From the NCBI RefSeq assembly GCF_040954645.1, contig NC_092811.1, positions 124,641,411 to 124,705,410 of the forward strand: 64,000 nucleotides of DNA. Direction: 5' to 3'. The notes beneath the pieces are model-generated. The model saw nothing but the letters and a program-made list of their open reading frames with translations. It was not told the DNA's origin and made no database searches. How positions within the stretch are numbered: the stretch's first letter is position 1; every line of letters begins with the position of its first letter. The translations under genes and the position numbers were made by a program. Positions 55,170-64,000 of the stretch are shown here, piece by piece. Origin of the DNA: Diabrotica undecimpunctata (taxonomy: Eukaryota; Arthropoda; Insecta; Coleoptera; Chrysomelidae).

Positions 55170-56460
55170 CTACATGCGAAAACTACAGAGGAATAAGCGT
55201 AATATCATCAATAGGAAGATTATATGGGAAGATACTGCGAGAAAAGATAGAGCAAGCGATAAAAGGCAAAATCGGGGAGGATTAGGCAGGCTTCACGGCA
55301 GGAAGATCATGCATAGACCACATATACACACTGGAACAACTGTTGGAAAAGAAAAAAGCAAAAAATAGAGATATACACTTGGCATTTGTGGATCTGAGAA
55401 AGGCGTATGACTCTGTACCAAGGTCAGAACTATGGGAGGCAATGTACAAATTAGAAATACAGACGGAACTCATAGAAGCTACAAAAGCTCTGTATAAAGA
55501 AAATAAAGTGTCCATTAAAATGGGAACAAGAATCATAGGAGACTTCACCACAACAAAAGGGCTCCTGCAGGGTTGTTCCACATCTCCAACCCTATTCAAA
55601 ATATACTTAGAGAAAGCCTTGACTACATGGAAAAGAAAATGCGAAGGCATGGGAGTACCGGTACGGAACGAATACCTATATACGTTAAGTTTTGCAGACG
55701 ATCAAGTAGTGATTGCACAAGACCAAGACGACCTCAGCTACATGATGAAGAAACTACAAGAAGAATATACCAAGGCTGGCCTAGATATTAACCTCGCGAA
55801 AACAGAGTACCTATCTACAAGTGAAGAAGACATAGAAGATCTACAGATTGATGACAACGTAACAATCAAAGGAAAGGATAAATTCAAATACCTGGGGTTT
55901 ATAATCACGAAAAAGGCAACAACAGAGGAAGAAATTACACAAAGATTAGGACAAACAAGAACAGCAATCCGACAACTTAACTCAGTATGGTGGGATAGAC
56001 ACCTAAATATGAAGACAAAAACGCAGATTTATAAAACATTAGTGCGAAGTATTATGACATATGGGGCCGAAAATTGGATCATAAACAAGAAAAACAGCAG
56101 CAAGATAATAGCAATAGAGATGGAATGCCTGCGAAGATGCTGCAGAGTAACAAGAATGGATAGGAGAAGTAATGACGAAATAAAGCAAAGAACATCAATA
56201 GAAACAGACATACTAACATATATAGAACAAAAAAGACTAAAGTGGTATGGACATGTAAGAAGAGCTAGCGACAGCAGATGGATAAAGAGAATAGCCGAAT
56301 GGAGCCCCATAGGAAGGAGGAAACGAGGACGACCCCGAAAATCCTGGAGGAACGAAGTAGACGACGCCATGAGTAAGAGAGGACTAAACGATGGAGAATG
56401 GAACAACAGAGAGAGATGGAAACGGTTGAGCGAGGGAAGGCAGTGAATACTGTAGAATCC
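55170..56460 (+). mobile_element. RTE-like LINE (group delta), 5'-truncated
   Basis: Begins CENYRGISVISS-like sequence at about 55170 (an AAAACTACATGCGAAAACTAC doubling is at the junction). A stop at 55282 precedes a 367-residue frame 55343-56446 with HLAFVDLRKAYDSVPRSELW, TTKGLLQGCSTSPTLFKIYL and LYTLSFADDQVVIAQDQDDL (catalytic boxes intact), FKYLGFIITKKATTEEEITQ and RRKRGRPRKSWRNEVDDAM. The 3' end is a short TATATATATATA tail at about 56466-56477. It inserted into the CR1-like LINE between STLHSI and TADLLI. The copy is very similar in layout to 38361-40659. Confidence 0.85.
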
Positions 56461-56464
56461 CTAA

Positions 56465-56913
56465 ATATATATATATAATTGAATGAAGCGTTGAAATATT
56501 AGAGCTGCTCCAAGTAATACTGGTATCATCAGCAAATAGAAAAATTTTCCCTTTAATTTTCAAGTAAGTGATGTCATTAATGAAAAGTAAAAAAAGAATG
56601 GGACCTAATACTGAACCTTGCGGTACTCCACACTCAATGTCTTTACAACTAGAGTCGGTGTCTTTTATTCTAACCAATTGTTTCCTACCTACCAAGTAAG
56701 TTTTGAACCAATTCAAAGACACACCCCGAATTCCATAGAAAGTTAATTTTTTTAATAGAATGTCGTGATTTACGCAGTCAAAGGCTTTGGAATAGTCGCA
56801 GAAAACGGTGGCGGAGCAGAGGTTACTATTTAGTGATAGATATACCTCATGTAACACAGAAAATATGGCATCACTAGTACATTTATTAGACAAAAAGCCG
56901 AACTGATTTACTG
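56465..56913 (-). pseudogene. CR1-like LINE reverse transcriptase core
   Basis: Minus-strand reading NQFGFLSNKCTSDAIFSVLH, CSATVFCDYSKAFDCVNHDI (block A), [40 protein letters not shown] (block B) and KIFLFADDTSITWSSSN (block C), all in one open frame, then the RTE insert. Catalytic Asp residues are intact. The start at about 56913 abuts a BEL/Pao relic. The same blocks are seen, badly decayed, at 7880-8260. Confidence 0.85.
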
Positions 56914-58445
56914 ATCATACAACTGCTATACAGGGGTCGATCAACATACCGCACCCTTGATAGCTGGTAGGCTTCAACAGCCACTAATGGTTAGGAAGAT
57001 CCTCTGGAAGTATACATATCTCCATGGCAGGTCGTTTGTATATGGAGGAGCCAGTTCTAATGGTAACAGCTCTGGCTATACCGTCGGCACCAGGATGAGT
57101 GACTTCAATTATACCAATTTTCCATTTCATTGGCGGGATTCCATCTTCTTTAACCAAGACGAGGAGTCCAGGCCTTAAGATTGTGGGGTAGATCTTTTTC
57201 CATTTAGACCGTTGTTGAAGCTCGGAAATATACTCCTTTGACCATCGCTTCCAGAAACTTTGGATGATTCTTTGAAGGCGTTGAAACTGCTGAGCGAATT
57301 TTCTTTAATTGCAGAATAGTCATGGTCAGGCAAAGCAGTAATGCGTTCTCCAATTAGGAAGTGTGCAGGTGTCAACGACTGCGGATCATTGGGATCATTG
57401 GAAATCTGGGATAAAGGTCGGAAATTTAAACATGCTTCGACTTGATGAAAAACAGTTACGAAATCTTCGTAAGAAAGTGGGATTTGACCGAGTACCCTCT
57501 TTAAATGAAATTTAGTAGATTTAACTCTCGCTTCCCAGATACCACCAAAATGTGGTGCATGAGGAGGTATGAAATGCCATTTTATATTGTCAGAATTTAG
57601 AATAGATTGAATTTCATTTTCACTCGTGTGTAGAAACTTATAAATCTCATTTTTAGCTCCAACAAAATTGGTGCCATGATCAGAATATATATTTGCGCTT
57701 AAACCTCTTCTAGCGAAAAATCTACGAAGAGTGGCAATAAGAGATTCTGTAGTAAGACTGCTTACAAGTTCTAAATGCATAGCTCTCGTTCAGAGACACA
57801 CAAAAATTCACACGTAAGCCTTGATCGTTTTATAATTTCTAGTTTGCCGATCCTTTAATAAAAAGGGTCCGCAAAAGTCTGTACCTGTATTATAGAATGG
57901 GCATTAAGGCGTTACTCGATACTCTGATAAATCTCCCATCAAATAGGGGATAGGAGAAGCACTAAAGCGAAAACAACGTAAGCATTGCCTCACAACTTGT
58001 TTGATTAAATTTCTGCCAGAAGTAGGCCAAAAACGTTCTCGTATTGAAGCTAGTAATAATTGTAGCCCTGCATGAAGAAGACGCAAATGTTCTTGTTTTA
58101 CAATTAATTTAGGAAGTACATGTTTACCGGGTATTATTGCAGGATGTTTCTTTTGAAAATCCGATTTTGAATGTTTAAGTCTGCCACGAACTCTGATTAT
58201 ATCCTTGTCATCTAAGAATGGGGCTAATCGTAAAATTTTACTTCTAGAGTTAATAGGTTTAGATTTTGATAAGTCTTGATCTCAGTCGGAAACTCTTGCC
58301 TTTGAACAGTTCTAATAAGAGTATATAGAGCATGATTAAGTTCTTGAGTATCAAGTGCTCCGGATTTTCGATTTGCCTTAGATAAGCGGCAATTATCAAA
58401 GAATCGATAACAGTAAGCAGTGATTCGTTGAAGCTTGTTAAGATT
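56914..58445 (-). pseudogene. BEL/Pao retrotransposon pol: integrase and C-terminal domain
   Basis: From 58445 down the minus strand: ITAYCYRFFDNCRLSKANRK (linker before integrase), LRLAPFLDDKDIIRVRGRLK, the zinc-binding part LIVKQEHLRLLHAGLQ and VVRQCLRCF, FYNTGTDFCGPFLLKDRQTR (first catalytic Asp), MHLELVSSLTTESLIATLRR, IYSDHGTNFVGAKNE (second Asp), HAPHFGGIWEARVKSTKFHL (Glu), LTPAHFLIGERITALPDHDY, and after a shift near 57295 the final domain RPGLLVLVKEDGIPPMKWKI and GIARAVTIRTGSSIYKRPAM. This is the DUF5641-type ending of BEL/Pao pol. Protease, reverse transcriptase and LTRs are absent; TGTTGATCGACCCCTG just below 56950 might be the start of an LTR. Stops at 57901-57903 and elsewhere. Confidence 0.82.
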
Positions 58446-58459
58446 AGAAAATCTGTTAA

Positions 58460-60985
58460 TAAGATCCAGTCCTTCAGTAACTATCGTTACTGATCATAGA
58501 ATCTGGAAACCAACAGCCGGCAGAGAAGGAAAAGATCATGTAAAAGACGAGGCTTTCCACGTCGATAGCAATCAAAATCCTCGTTTAGATAATAAAATTC
58601 CACATCTAAGAATACACAAATATAGACCAATAGGATTTGCAACATGGAATGTAAGAAGCTTGTACCAGGAAGGAAAATTAGATAATTTAATACAAGAAAT
58701 GATCAGAATGGAAATAAATATACTGAACATAAGTGACGTACAATGGCCAGACACCGGCAAACTTATAACCAAAAACGGCATGATGTATTATGATGGAAAC
58801 AACGATCCGGCTCATCGCTATAGAGTCGCAATCTTATTAGACACAGAAACTAATAAATCAGTTATAAGCTTCACTCCTTACTCAGAGAGATTGATAATGG
58901 TTCAACTAAAGACAAACATACAACAAGTTAACTTAATTCAAGTATACGCACCAACAGGGGATAAGGATGAAGAGTAAATAGAACATTTTTACATGGAGTT
59001 AGACACAATTTTAAGATCTATTAAAAAAGACGACATTACAATAGTAATGGGGGACTTTAATGCTAAAGTCGGGAGAGGAAAAGTTTTAATATTACAAAAA
59101 TATTGTAATACATAAAAATTAACCAACGTTAGATTATACAAATTAGGAAAAAGAGAATCCAACAAGTCACCTCAAATCTAACAGAAGTAGGAGAAGAAAT
59201 CTTAACACCAAAAGATATCAATGAAAAGTGGAGCAATATTTAGAAGGCATTACTAAAGGCTGCAGAAGAAAATTTAAAGCCTGAAAAGACAAAAAAAAAA
59301 CAGAATTGAATGACTTCAAAAATTCTAGTATTAATGAAAGAGAAGAGAAAAACCAGAGGGAGAAATGAGCCAAAATATCAAGAACTACAAAGTAGAATTA
59401 AAGTAGAAATAAAAAAGACCAAGAAAAAGTGGTTAACAGATTAATGCATAGAAATAGAAGAGTATGACAGAAAATACGACAGCTTTAATATGCATAAAAA
59501 ATAAAAGAACTAACAAATACCAAAAAGCGAGCACACTATAGGATACTAAAGGATGATAATGGCAAACTCATTGCAGACATCAAAGATAAACTAAGATTTT
59601 GGCAAGAATACATAATGAAACTATTCGACGATGATAGAATGATACAAGAAGAACCACAGGAACAAACAAAACCGAAAATAATTATGTGCGAATTAGAACA
59701 GGCAATTAGAAATGCAAAGACCGCAAAATCAGTAGGCATAGATCAGATACCCACTGAGCTAATTAAATGCATTGATGAAGAAACAGGACAACAGGAGTAA
59801 TACCCGAAGATTGATTGCTGTCCACGTTTGTAACACTACCAAAGTCAGTACATGCGACAGAATGCTCCCAGTACAGAACAATTTCCTTAATAAGCCACAC
59901 ATTTAAGATATTTCTCAAAATAATACATGGAAGACTATACAAAAAAATAGAAGAAGATATAGATGACACCCAGTTTGGATTCAGAAAAGGAGTAGGAACG
60001 AGAGAGGCTCTGTTCGCTTTTAACGTTCTCGCGCAAAGACGACTAGATATGAACCAGGATCTCTATGTCTACTTTATAGATTATCAAAAGTCTTTTGATA
60101 GAGTACGACATCAGAAACTCGTAAAACTATTAAAAGAAAAGAATGTGGATAGTCGAGATATACGGGTTATTGTCAATCTGTACTGGAATTAAAAAGCAAA
60201 GGTTAGAATCGAAAATGTCGATACAGAAACTATAGAAATCAAAAAAAGTGTTCGACAGGGTTGCGTGCTGTCCCCATTGTTATTTAATCTGTATAGCGAA
60301 GCTATTTTTAAGGAAGCAATATCAGAGGATCAACAGGGTATATCAATAAACGGAAAAATCTTGAACAACATAAGATTCGCAGACGACACCGCTGTTTTTG
60401 CAGACAGTTTAGAAGCACTGCAACGCTTAGTAAATAGATTACATCAAGTCAGTATAAAATATGGATTACAAATAAACGTTAATAAAACCAAGTGCATAAT
60501 TATTTCTAAGCAACATACAGTAGGAAGGCTAGATATCGAGGGAAAACAAGTAGAAATAGTGAATAACTACAAATATCTGAGAACCTGGGTAAATGAAAAC
60601 AATCACCAAGGTAGAGAAATAAGGACACGCAGTGAAATTGCAAGACAAGCATTTATAAAAATGAAAACAATGTTTGTTAGTGCTTCGTGTTCTCGACTTT
60701 GTTGTATGGAATGGAAAGCTGGACAATAAAAGTGGATAATATAAAGAAGTTGGAATCATTTGAGATGTGGTGCTATAGAAGCATTTTGAAAATACCATGG
60801 ACCCAACGAGTTACAAATGCAGAAGTGTTAAGAAGGCTACATAAGGATTGCGAGGTCATAAGGCACATCAAAACAAGAAAGCTGGAATATTTAGGCCACA
60901 TTACCAAATCTTTTCAGAGCAGCCGCCAATAAGGTACGAATAGCTGTGATGATAGCCAACTGAAGAGAAGGAACTGCAAGAATAA
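58460..60985 (+). mobile_element. RTE-like LINE (group alpha), nearly full ORF2 length
   Basis: The only LINE of its group here with the endonuclease start. It follows directly after the BEL/Pao relic. Two internal deletions are visible: within the endonuclease after GDFNAKVG (59095) and near the 3' end, where YLGHITKSFQSSRQ (about 60890-60930) is followed at once by the terminal LFRAAANKVRIAVMIAN. A 14-bp unit AATAATCTCTTTTG is repeated at 60981-61010 just past the tail. Confidence 0.8.
58500..60960 (+). pseudogene. RTE-like endonuclease and reverse transcriptase
   Basis: Endonuclease: PIGFATWNVRSLYQEGKLDN (58631), INILNISDVQWPDTGK, LIMVQLKTNIQQVNLIQVYA, TAA at 58975-58977, then TIVMGDFNAKVG. 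The linker includes NTKKRAHYRILKDDNGKL. Reverse transcriptase: TAKSVGIDQIPTELIKCIDE, ECSQYRTISLISHTFKIFLK, DTQFGFRKGVGTREALFAFN, LYVYFIDYQKSFDRVRHQKL (block A), a TAA at 60190, SVRQGCVLSPLLFNLYSEAI (block B), LNNIRFADDTAVFADSLEAL (block C). The C-terminal part after a shift at about 60700 reads FSTLLYGMESWTIKVDNIKK and WCYRSILKIPWTQRVTNAEV. EN residues such as the Glu of the SDVQW block are changed (S-E-T-R-W is usual), so the nuclease may be impaired. Confidence 0.82.
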
Positions 60986-61019
60986 TCTCTTTTGAATAAT
61001 CTCTTTTGAATAATCTAGC

Positions 61020-61715
61020 ACATAGAAAAGACAGTTAAGATTTGATTTCACGTAAAGTGCCTCTATCGCTTATATTTATTTCATCCTTTCAGGACTCATT
61101 AGAACGACTCGGTAGGAAGTTCTAAACGTGAAATACTAGAGTTTTCTACTGAGTTATATGTTTCCTGAGTGCTATTACGTTTATTAATTTTATTTATTAC
61201 CATAATAAAAAATAGTGTTATCAAATCAACATAAAATATTTTATTACCACGACAGCTATTTTATGCAATGGAAAATTTATGAAAATACGAAAATTTTATT
61301 AATAATAAATTATATTAACAAATATAATATTAATCACCATTATTTGCATTACTTTTGTTAAATTGTAAATTAATTTATTGACGTTTTTAATCGCCTATAA
61401 ACTATTTATTGGGAAATGGACATTATTGGACAGTATTTCAAAACGAAATAAAACAGAAATCGATATTAGAAGTATCCATTATGTGCGTTATCGTGAAATA
61501 ATATTGAAATTTGAAATATATGCTTCAAATAGGAAGTGTGCATGTACAAAGTTAAAATATGTGCCAAAAGCGCACCAGATGACAATGTAAAAATAATTAC
61601 AAAATAACCTGTCAGGATGTTATATTTGAGCTGACAATTCGATAAAATTTTTAATATTAATATTTTTATATATTTTAATGTTTTTAAAAATGTAGCGAGT
61701 TCTACGGCACACAAA
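61020..61715. other. No recognisable gene
   Basis: AT-rich. Small overlapping frames on both strands (61378-61590, 61466-61759) have no recognised domain; the minus-strand one is hydrophobic by composition only. Confidence 0.4.
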
Positions 61716-61719
61716 AAAA

Positions 61720-63045
61720 ATGGAGATTTATAAGAAACCAATGGATTAAAATGGCACAATTGAAGTAATACAATAACATATCAGCACAAGAATGGGAAAG
61801 ATACCTGAAAGAACTGTTTGAAGGAAAGGAAAATAATAATCAACACAATAACGTACCTGAATTAAGACACGAAATAGAAATCAATTTTCAGGAAGTAGAG
61901 ATAGCCATAAATTCACTCAAAAATAGAAAGTCACCAGGACCAGACGGAATAACCAACGAGCTTCTAAAATACGTAGGAGAAAGTATAACCCTAGAGCTGA
62001 CAAAACTTATACAAAAACTAATATTGCACTGCAAGATACCAGACGCATGGAGAAACAGAATAATGATACCAATGTTCAAGAAAGGAGATAAAGAAGATCC
62101 CAACAATTGTAGAAGTATAAATCTACTGAACACCGCACTTAAGCTTACCACAAAAGTCCTAACCAACAAAATCAATAAACTAACAACTTTATCAGATAAA
62201 CAACAGGGATTCAGATCCAGAAGATCCTGCGTAGACGCTATATTTGTACTGAGACAAATCACAGAAAAGGCCATCGACTACAATAAACCAGCATATCTAT
62301 GTTTTATAGATCTGACAAAGGCTTTCGATCGCATCCAAGTCAAAGACGTCTACTGTATAACACCTACTTTATAAAAGAAACACACCAATCAGTAATATAC
62401 AAACCATCTACTTCCATTAACGAATAGAGGCAAAGATAAATGGAAATTAACACAGTGTATACCAGTAAAAGCGGAGTCAGACAGGGTGACTCGTTAAGCC
62501 CACTTCTCTTTAATATAATAATGGACGAAATAATACAAGCAGTACGTAAAGGTCCTGGTTACAGAATGGGGAACAATGAAATCCAAATATTATGTATATC
62601 GTTAATACAACAGCCAAGAAATACAATATGATAATATTAGCAGAAAAAATCAAATGTATGACAACATCCAAATACCCACTACGATGTAAAATCGAAATTG
62701 ATGGGAAAATAATAGAGCGGGAAGCAAGGTTTAGATATCTGGGAATAGATATAGTTAAAAGAAGTACGACAACAAAGCTTAAAAGCAAGTAAAGCGGCGA
62801 GATCTCTTAATGATACAATCTGGAAGAACAAACACCTAAGACAAGACACAAAAACAAGAATCTATAAAGCAGCAATTAGACCTATATTAACATACACGGC
62901 GGAGACAAGACCTGACACATCTCAAACGGGACGAATACTAGAAACAACAGAGATGAAAATACTTCGACGAATATCAAGGAAAAGTCTGTTGGATCGGGAG
63001 AGAAGCGAAAACATAAGAAATGCATGCAATATAGTCCGGTAAAAT
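61720..63045 (+). mobile_element. RTE-like LINE (group beta), 5'-truncated and decayed
   Basis: Coding starts near 61720 with the linker WRFIRNQWIKMAQL, then ISAQEWERYLKELFEGKENN, LKNRKSPGPDGITNELLKYV, IPDAWRNRIMIPMFKKGDKE, NCRSINLLNTALKLTTKVLT and DKQQGFRSRRSCVDAIFVLR in one frame, and AYLCFIDLTKAFDRIQVKDV (block A). After 62374 frames change; SKSGVRQGDSLSPLLFNIIM (block B) is at 62467-62525. The YADD box region is deleted: NNEIQILC jumps to the NTTAKKYNMIILAEKIKCMT part. Later pieces include KYLGID-like RFRYLGIDIVKR and AEMKI-like sequence to about 63045. Same group as 26660-28285. Confidence 0.8.
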
Positions 63046-63776
63046 AAGGATGCAACCTCGGAATGAAAGATAATAAGCTGAAAATTTGCATACGTCTTTA
63101 TTTTGATGGTATAAAACTTATCTCAAAAGTCTCATATAATCACGTGTCCGCGACTTAAGATATTTAAGGTCAAAGGTCACGAAAATGAGTTTTCTGCAAA
63201 TATCTCGTTTCCCTTACACTTTATGACATTTAAGGTGGTAAGAAAAATTGTAGAATGGAAAATTCTCTTCAATTTTTGTCTGAAGTACTTTTATGTACCT
63301 TCAACCCTTCTTAAGATAGAGCGCAAAGAGTGGGGGACCGCTTACCTGTGTATACGGTAACGCGAAGTCAGCCAGTAGGATTCAATAAATAATAAGTTAT
63401 ATAGTTAATTATTCACTTAAAATACTATTATTATCATTAAATTTTTATTATTTATTATTTAATAGACTATATTTATAGATATTAATTATAAAATATATAT
63501 TTTTTATATAATATTTATTTTATTTTTAACAAACATACAATATTAAATAAAATATTTCAAATGAACTTTAATGATATTTTTAACAGCTGTATATACGATA
63601 AATTAAGATCAAGTGCAGAATTCAACAATAATCATTTTTATATTTAATTAAATACTGAAAAAATAATATTTATTATTTTTTTAAATTATATATTTATTTA
63701 TTAATCCAATAATCGATTTATTAAAGTTACAAATATAATATATATTCTTTTATTATATATGGTTAATATTTTTGTA
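63046..63776. other. Non-coding; less AT-rich patch then very AT-rich sequence
   Basis: 63060-63370 has balanced composition, with CAAAGGTCACGAAAATGAG and ATCTCGTTTCCCTTAC motifs but no frame; from 63380 to 63776 the sequence is extremely AT-rich. The first patch could be the end of a repeat family; no inverted partner is in view. Confidence 0.4.
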
Positions 63777-64000
63777 TTAATTTTCTTCTTCATCGTCTTC
63801 TTCTTCTTCTTCTTCTTCCTCTGACTGCTCAATATCGGATTCATCATCATCATTCTCGTTTATTAAAGTATCAGAATAAAAATATTCAAGAATATCAGGT
63901 GCATATTCACTTTCTTCATTGAAATCATCTGAAGTTGATGAAGCGTTTAGACATGATTGTTCATTACACTGCCCACAAATTAAAGTACATTGCAATCCTG
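63777..64000 (-). CDS. Acidic protein C-terminus with a CxxC...C motif, cut by window edge
   Basis: The minus-strand frame is open to the window edge and ends at 63777. It reads LICGQCNEQSCLNAS, then ESEYAPDILEYFYSDT, and finishes in a run of Glu/Asp of about 20 residues. The CGQCNEQSC cluster could bind metal. I do not recognise the family with confidence; uncharacterised insect transposon-encoded proteins can end in such a Cys cluster plus acidic tail. The start lies beyond the window. The low-complexity GAA/GAT codon run also fits a polymorphic microsatellite. Confidence 0.45.
   Translation of the reverse strand, partial: GLQCTLICGQCNEQSCLNASSTSDDFNEESEYAPDILEYFYSDTLINENDDDESDIEQSEEEEEEEEDDEEEN

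Larger units (their letters stand above)
52404..56913 (-). mobile_element. CR1-like LINE split by two RTE-like LINEs
   Basis: On the minus strand the element runs from 56913 (reverse transcriptase, 5' truncated) to its 3' end, where AATAAAGCATATTTC is followed by (ATTCT)n at 52404-52430. Segments are 56913-56465, 55165-54404 and 52635-52404. The interruptions are the plus-strand LINE 55170-56460 and the minus-strand LINE 52636-54392. Family relatives are at 3186-8264 and 30160-30906. The frame is largely open where undisturbed. Confidence 0.85.

Noticed and set aside
56957..57178. Plus-strand frame with Ser/Gly-rich sequence
   Set aside because: It is antisense to the C-terminal domain of the BEL/Pao pol relic.
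1..64000. tRNA, rRNA or small RNA genes
   Set aside because: No cloverleaf or A/B-box arrangement convinced me by eye; a covariance-model scan would be needed to exclude them.

Overview
The base composition (AT-rich throughout), the frequent introns-free relics and the mix of element families point to an insect nuclear genome with a very high transposon load; a beetle or hemipteran is plausible, but nothing in the window fixes the species. I could not identify any host gene with confidence. Almost every recognisable open reading frame belongs to a transposable element, most of them broken, and the main organising principle is nesting: younger elements sit inside older ones, and in six places removing the insert (with one copy of its target duplication) restores the older element's reading frame or sequence.

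Layout. 0-13.5 kb: LINE tails, a MITE-like repeat, then a CR1/Jockey-like LINE (3186-8264) split by a Sola-like DNA transposon (3505-6620, 30-bp inverted ends, GTAC duplication), followed on the minus strand by an RTE-like LINE (8265-13470) that is itself split by an apparently intact hAT transposon (10524-13413, 8-bp duplication, two-exon transposase). 13.5-20.5 kb: a decayed piggyBac interrupted by a small element with a Myb/SANT-like gene, a mariner-type scrap, and a DUF4817-type Tc1/mariner element with about 400-bp inverted arms and a transposase broken by a single stop codon (17863-20437). 20.5-33.2 kb: at least eight LINE fragments (RTE-like, I-type, CR1-like) and a second, different Sola-like transposase relic. 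33.2-41.2 kb: a pogo-like element (34459-37169) and a mariner (from 37259) carrying two LINE inserts. 41.2-50 kb: an I-type LINE with poly(A) and 13-bp duplication, a short GC-rich exon-like patch, a ZBED/GTF2IRD2-like hAT relic, an internally deleted I-type LINE that keeps its 5' half, and a solo pogo-type end. 50-58.4 kb: an IS630/Tc1-type transposase relic preceded by two perfect 28-bp palindromes, a CR1-like LINE split by two RTE-like LINEs, and a BEL/Pao pol relic. 58.4-64 kb: two RTE-like LINEs, AT-rich sequence, and an acidic Cys-motif reading frame running off the end.

How the parts relate. The LINEs encode an AP-type endonuclease plus reverse transcriptase (I-type copies add RNase H and a CCHC tail) and copy themselves by target-primed reverse transcription, leaving 5'-truncated copies with family-specific 3' tails: poly(A) for I-type, (TCTA)n or (ATTCT)n for CR1-like, (TGA)n, (GAT)n, (TAG)n or (GAA)n for RTE-like groups. 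The DNA transposons move by cut-and-paste and show the expected TA, 4-bp or 8-bp duplications. The most likely still-functional unit is the hAT element; the most informative for novelty are the Sola-like element with its reconstructed GTAC site and the long-armed Tc1/mariner element.
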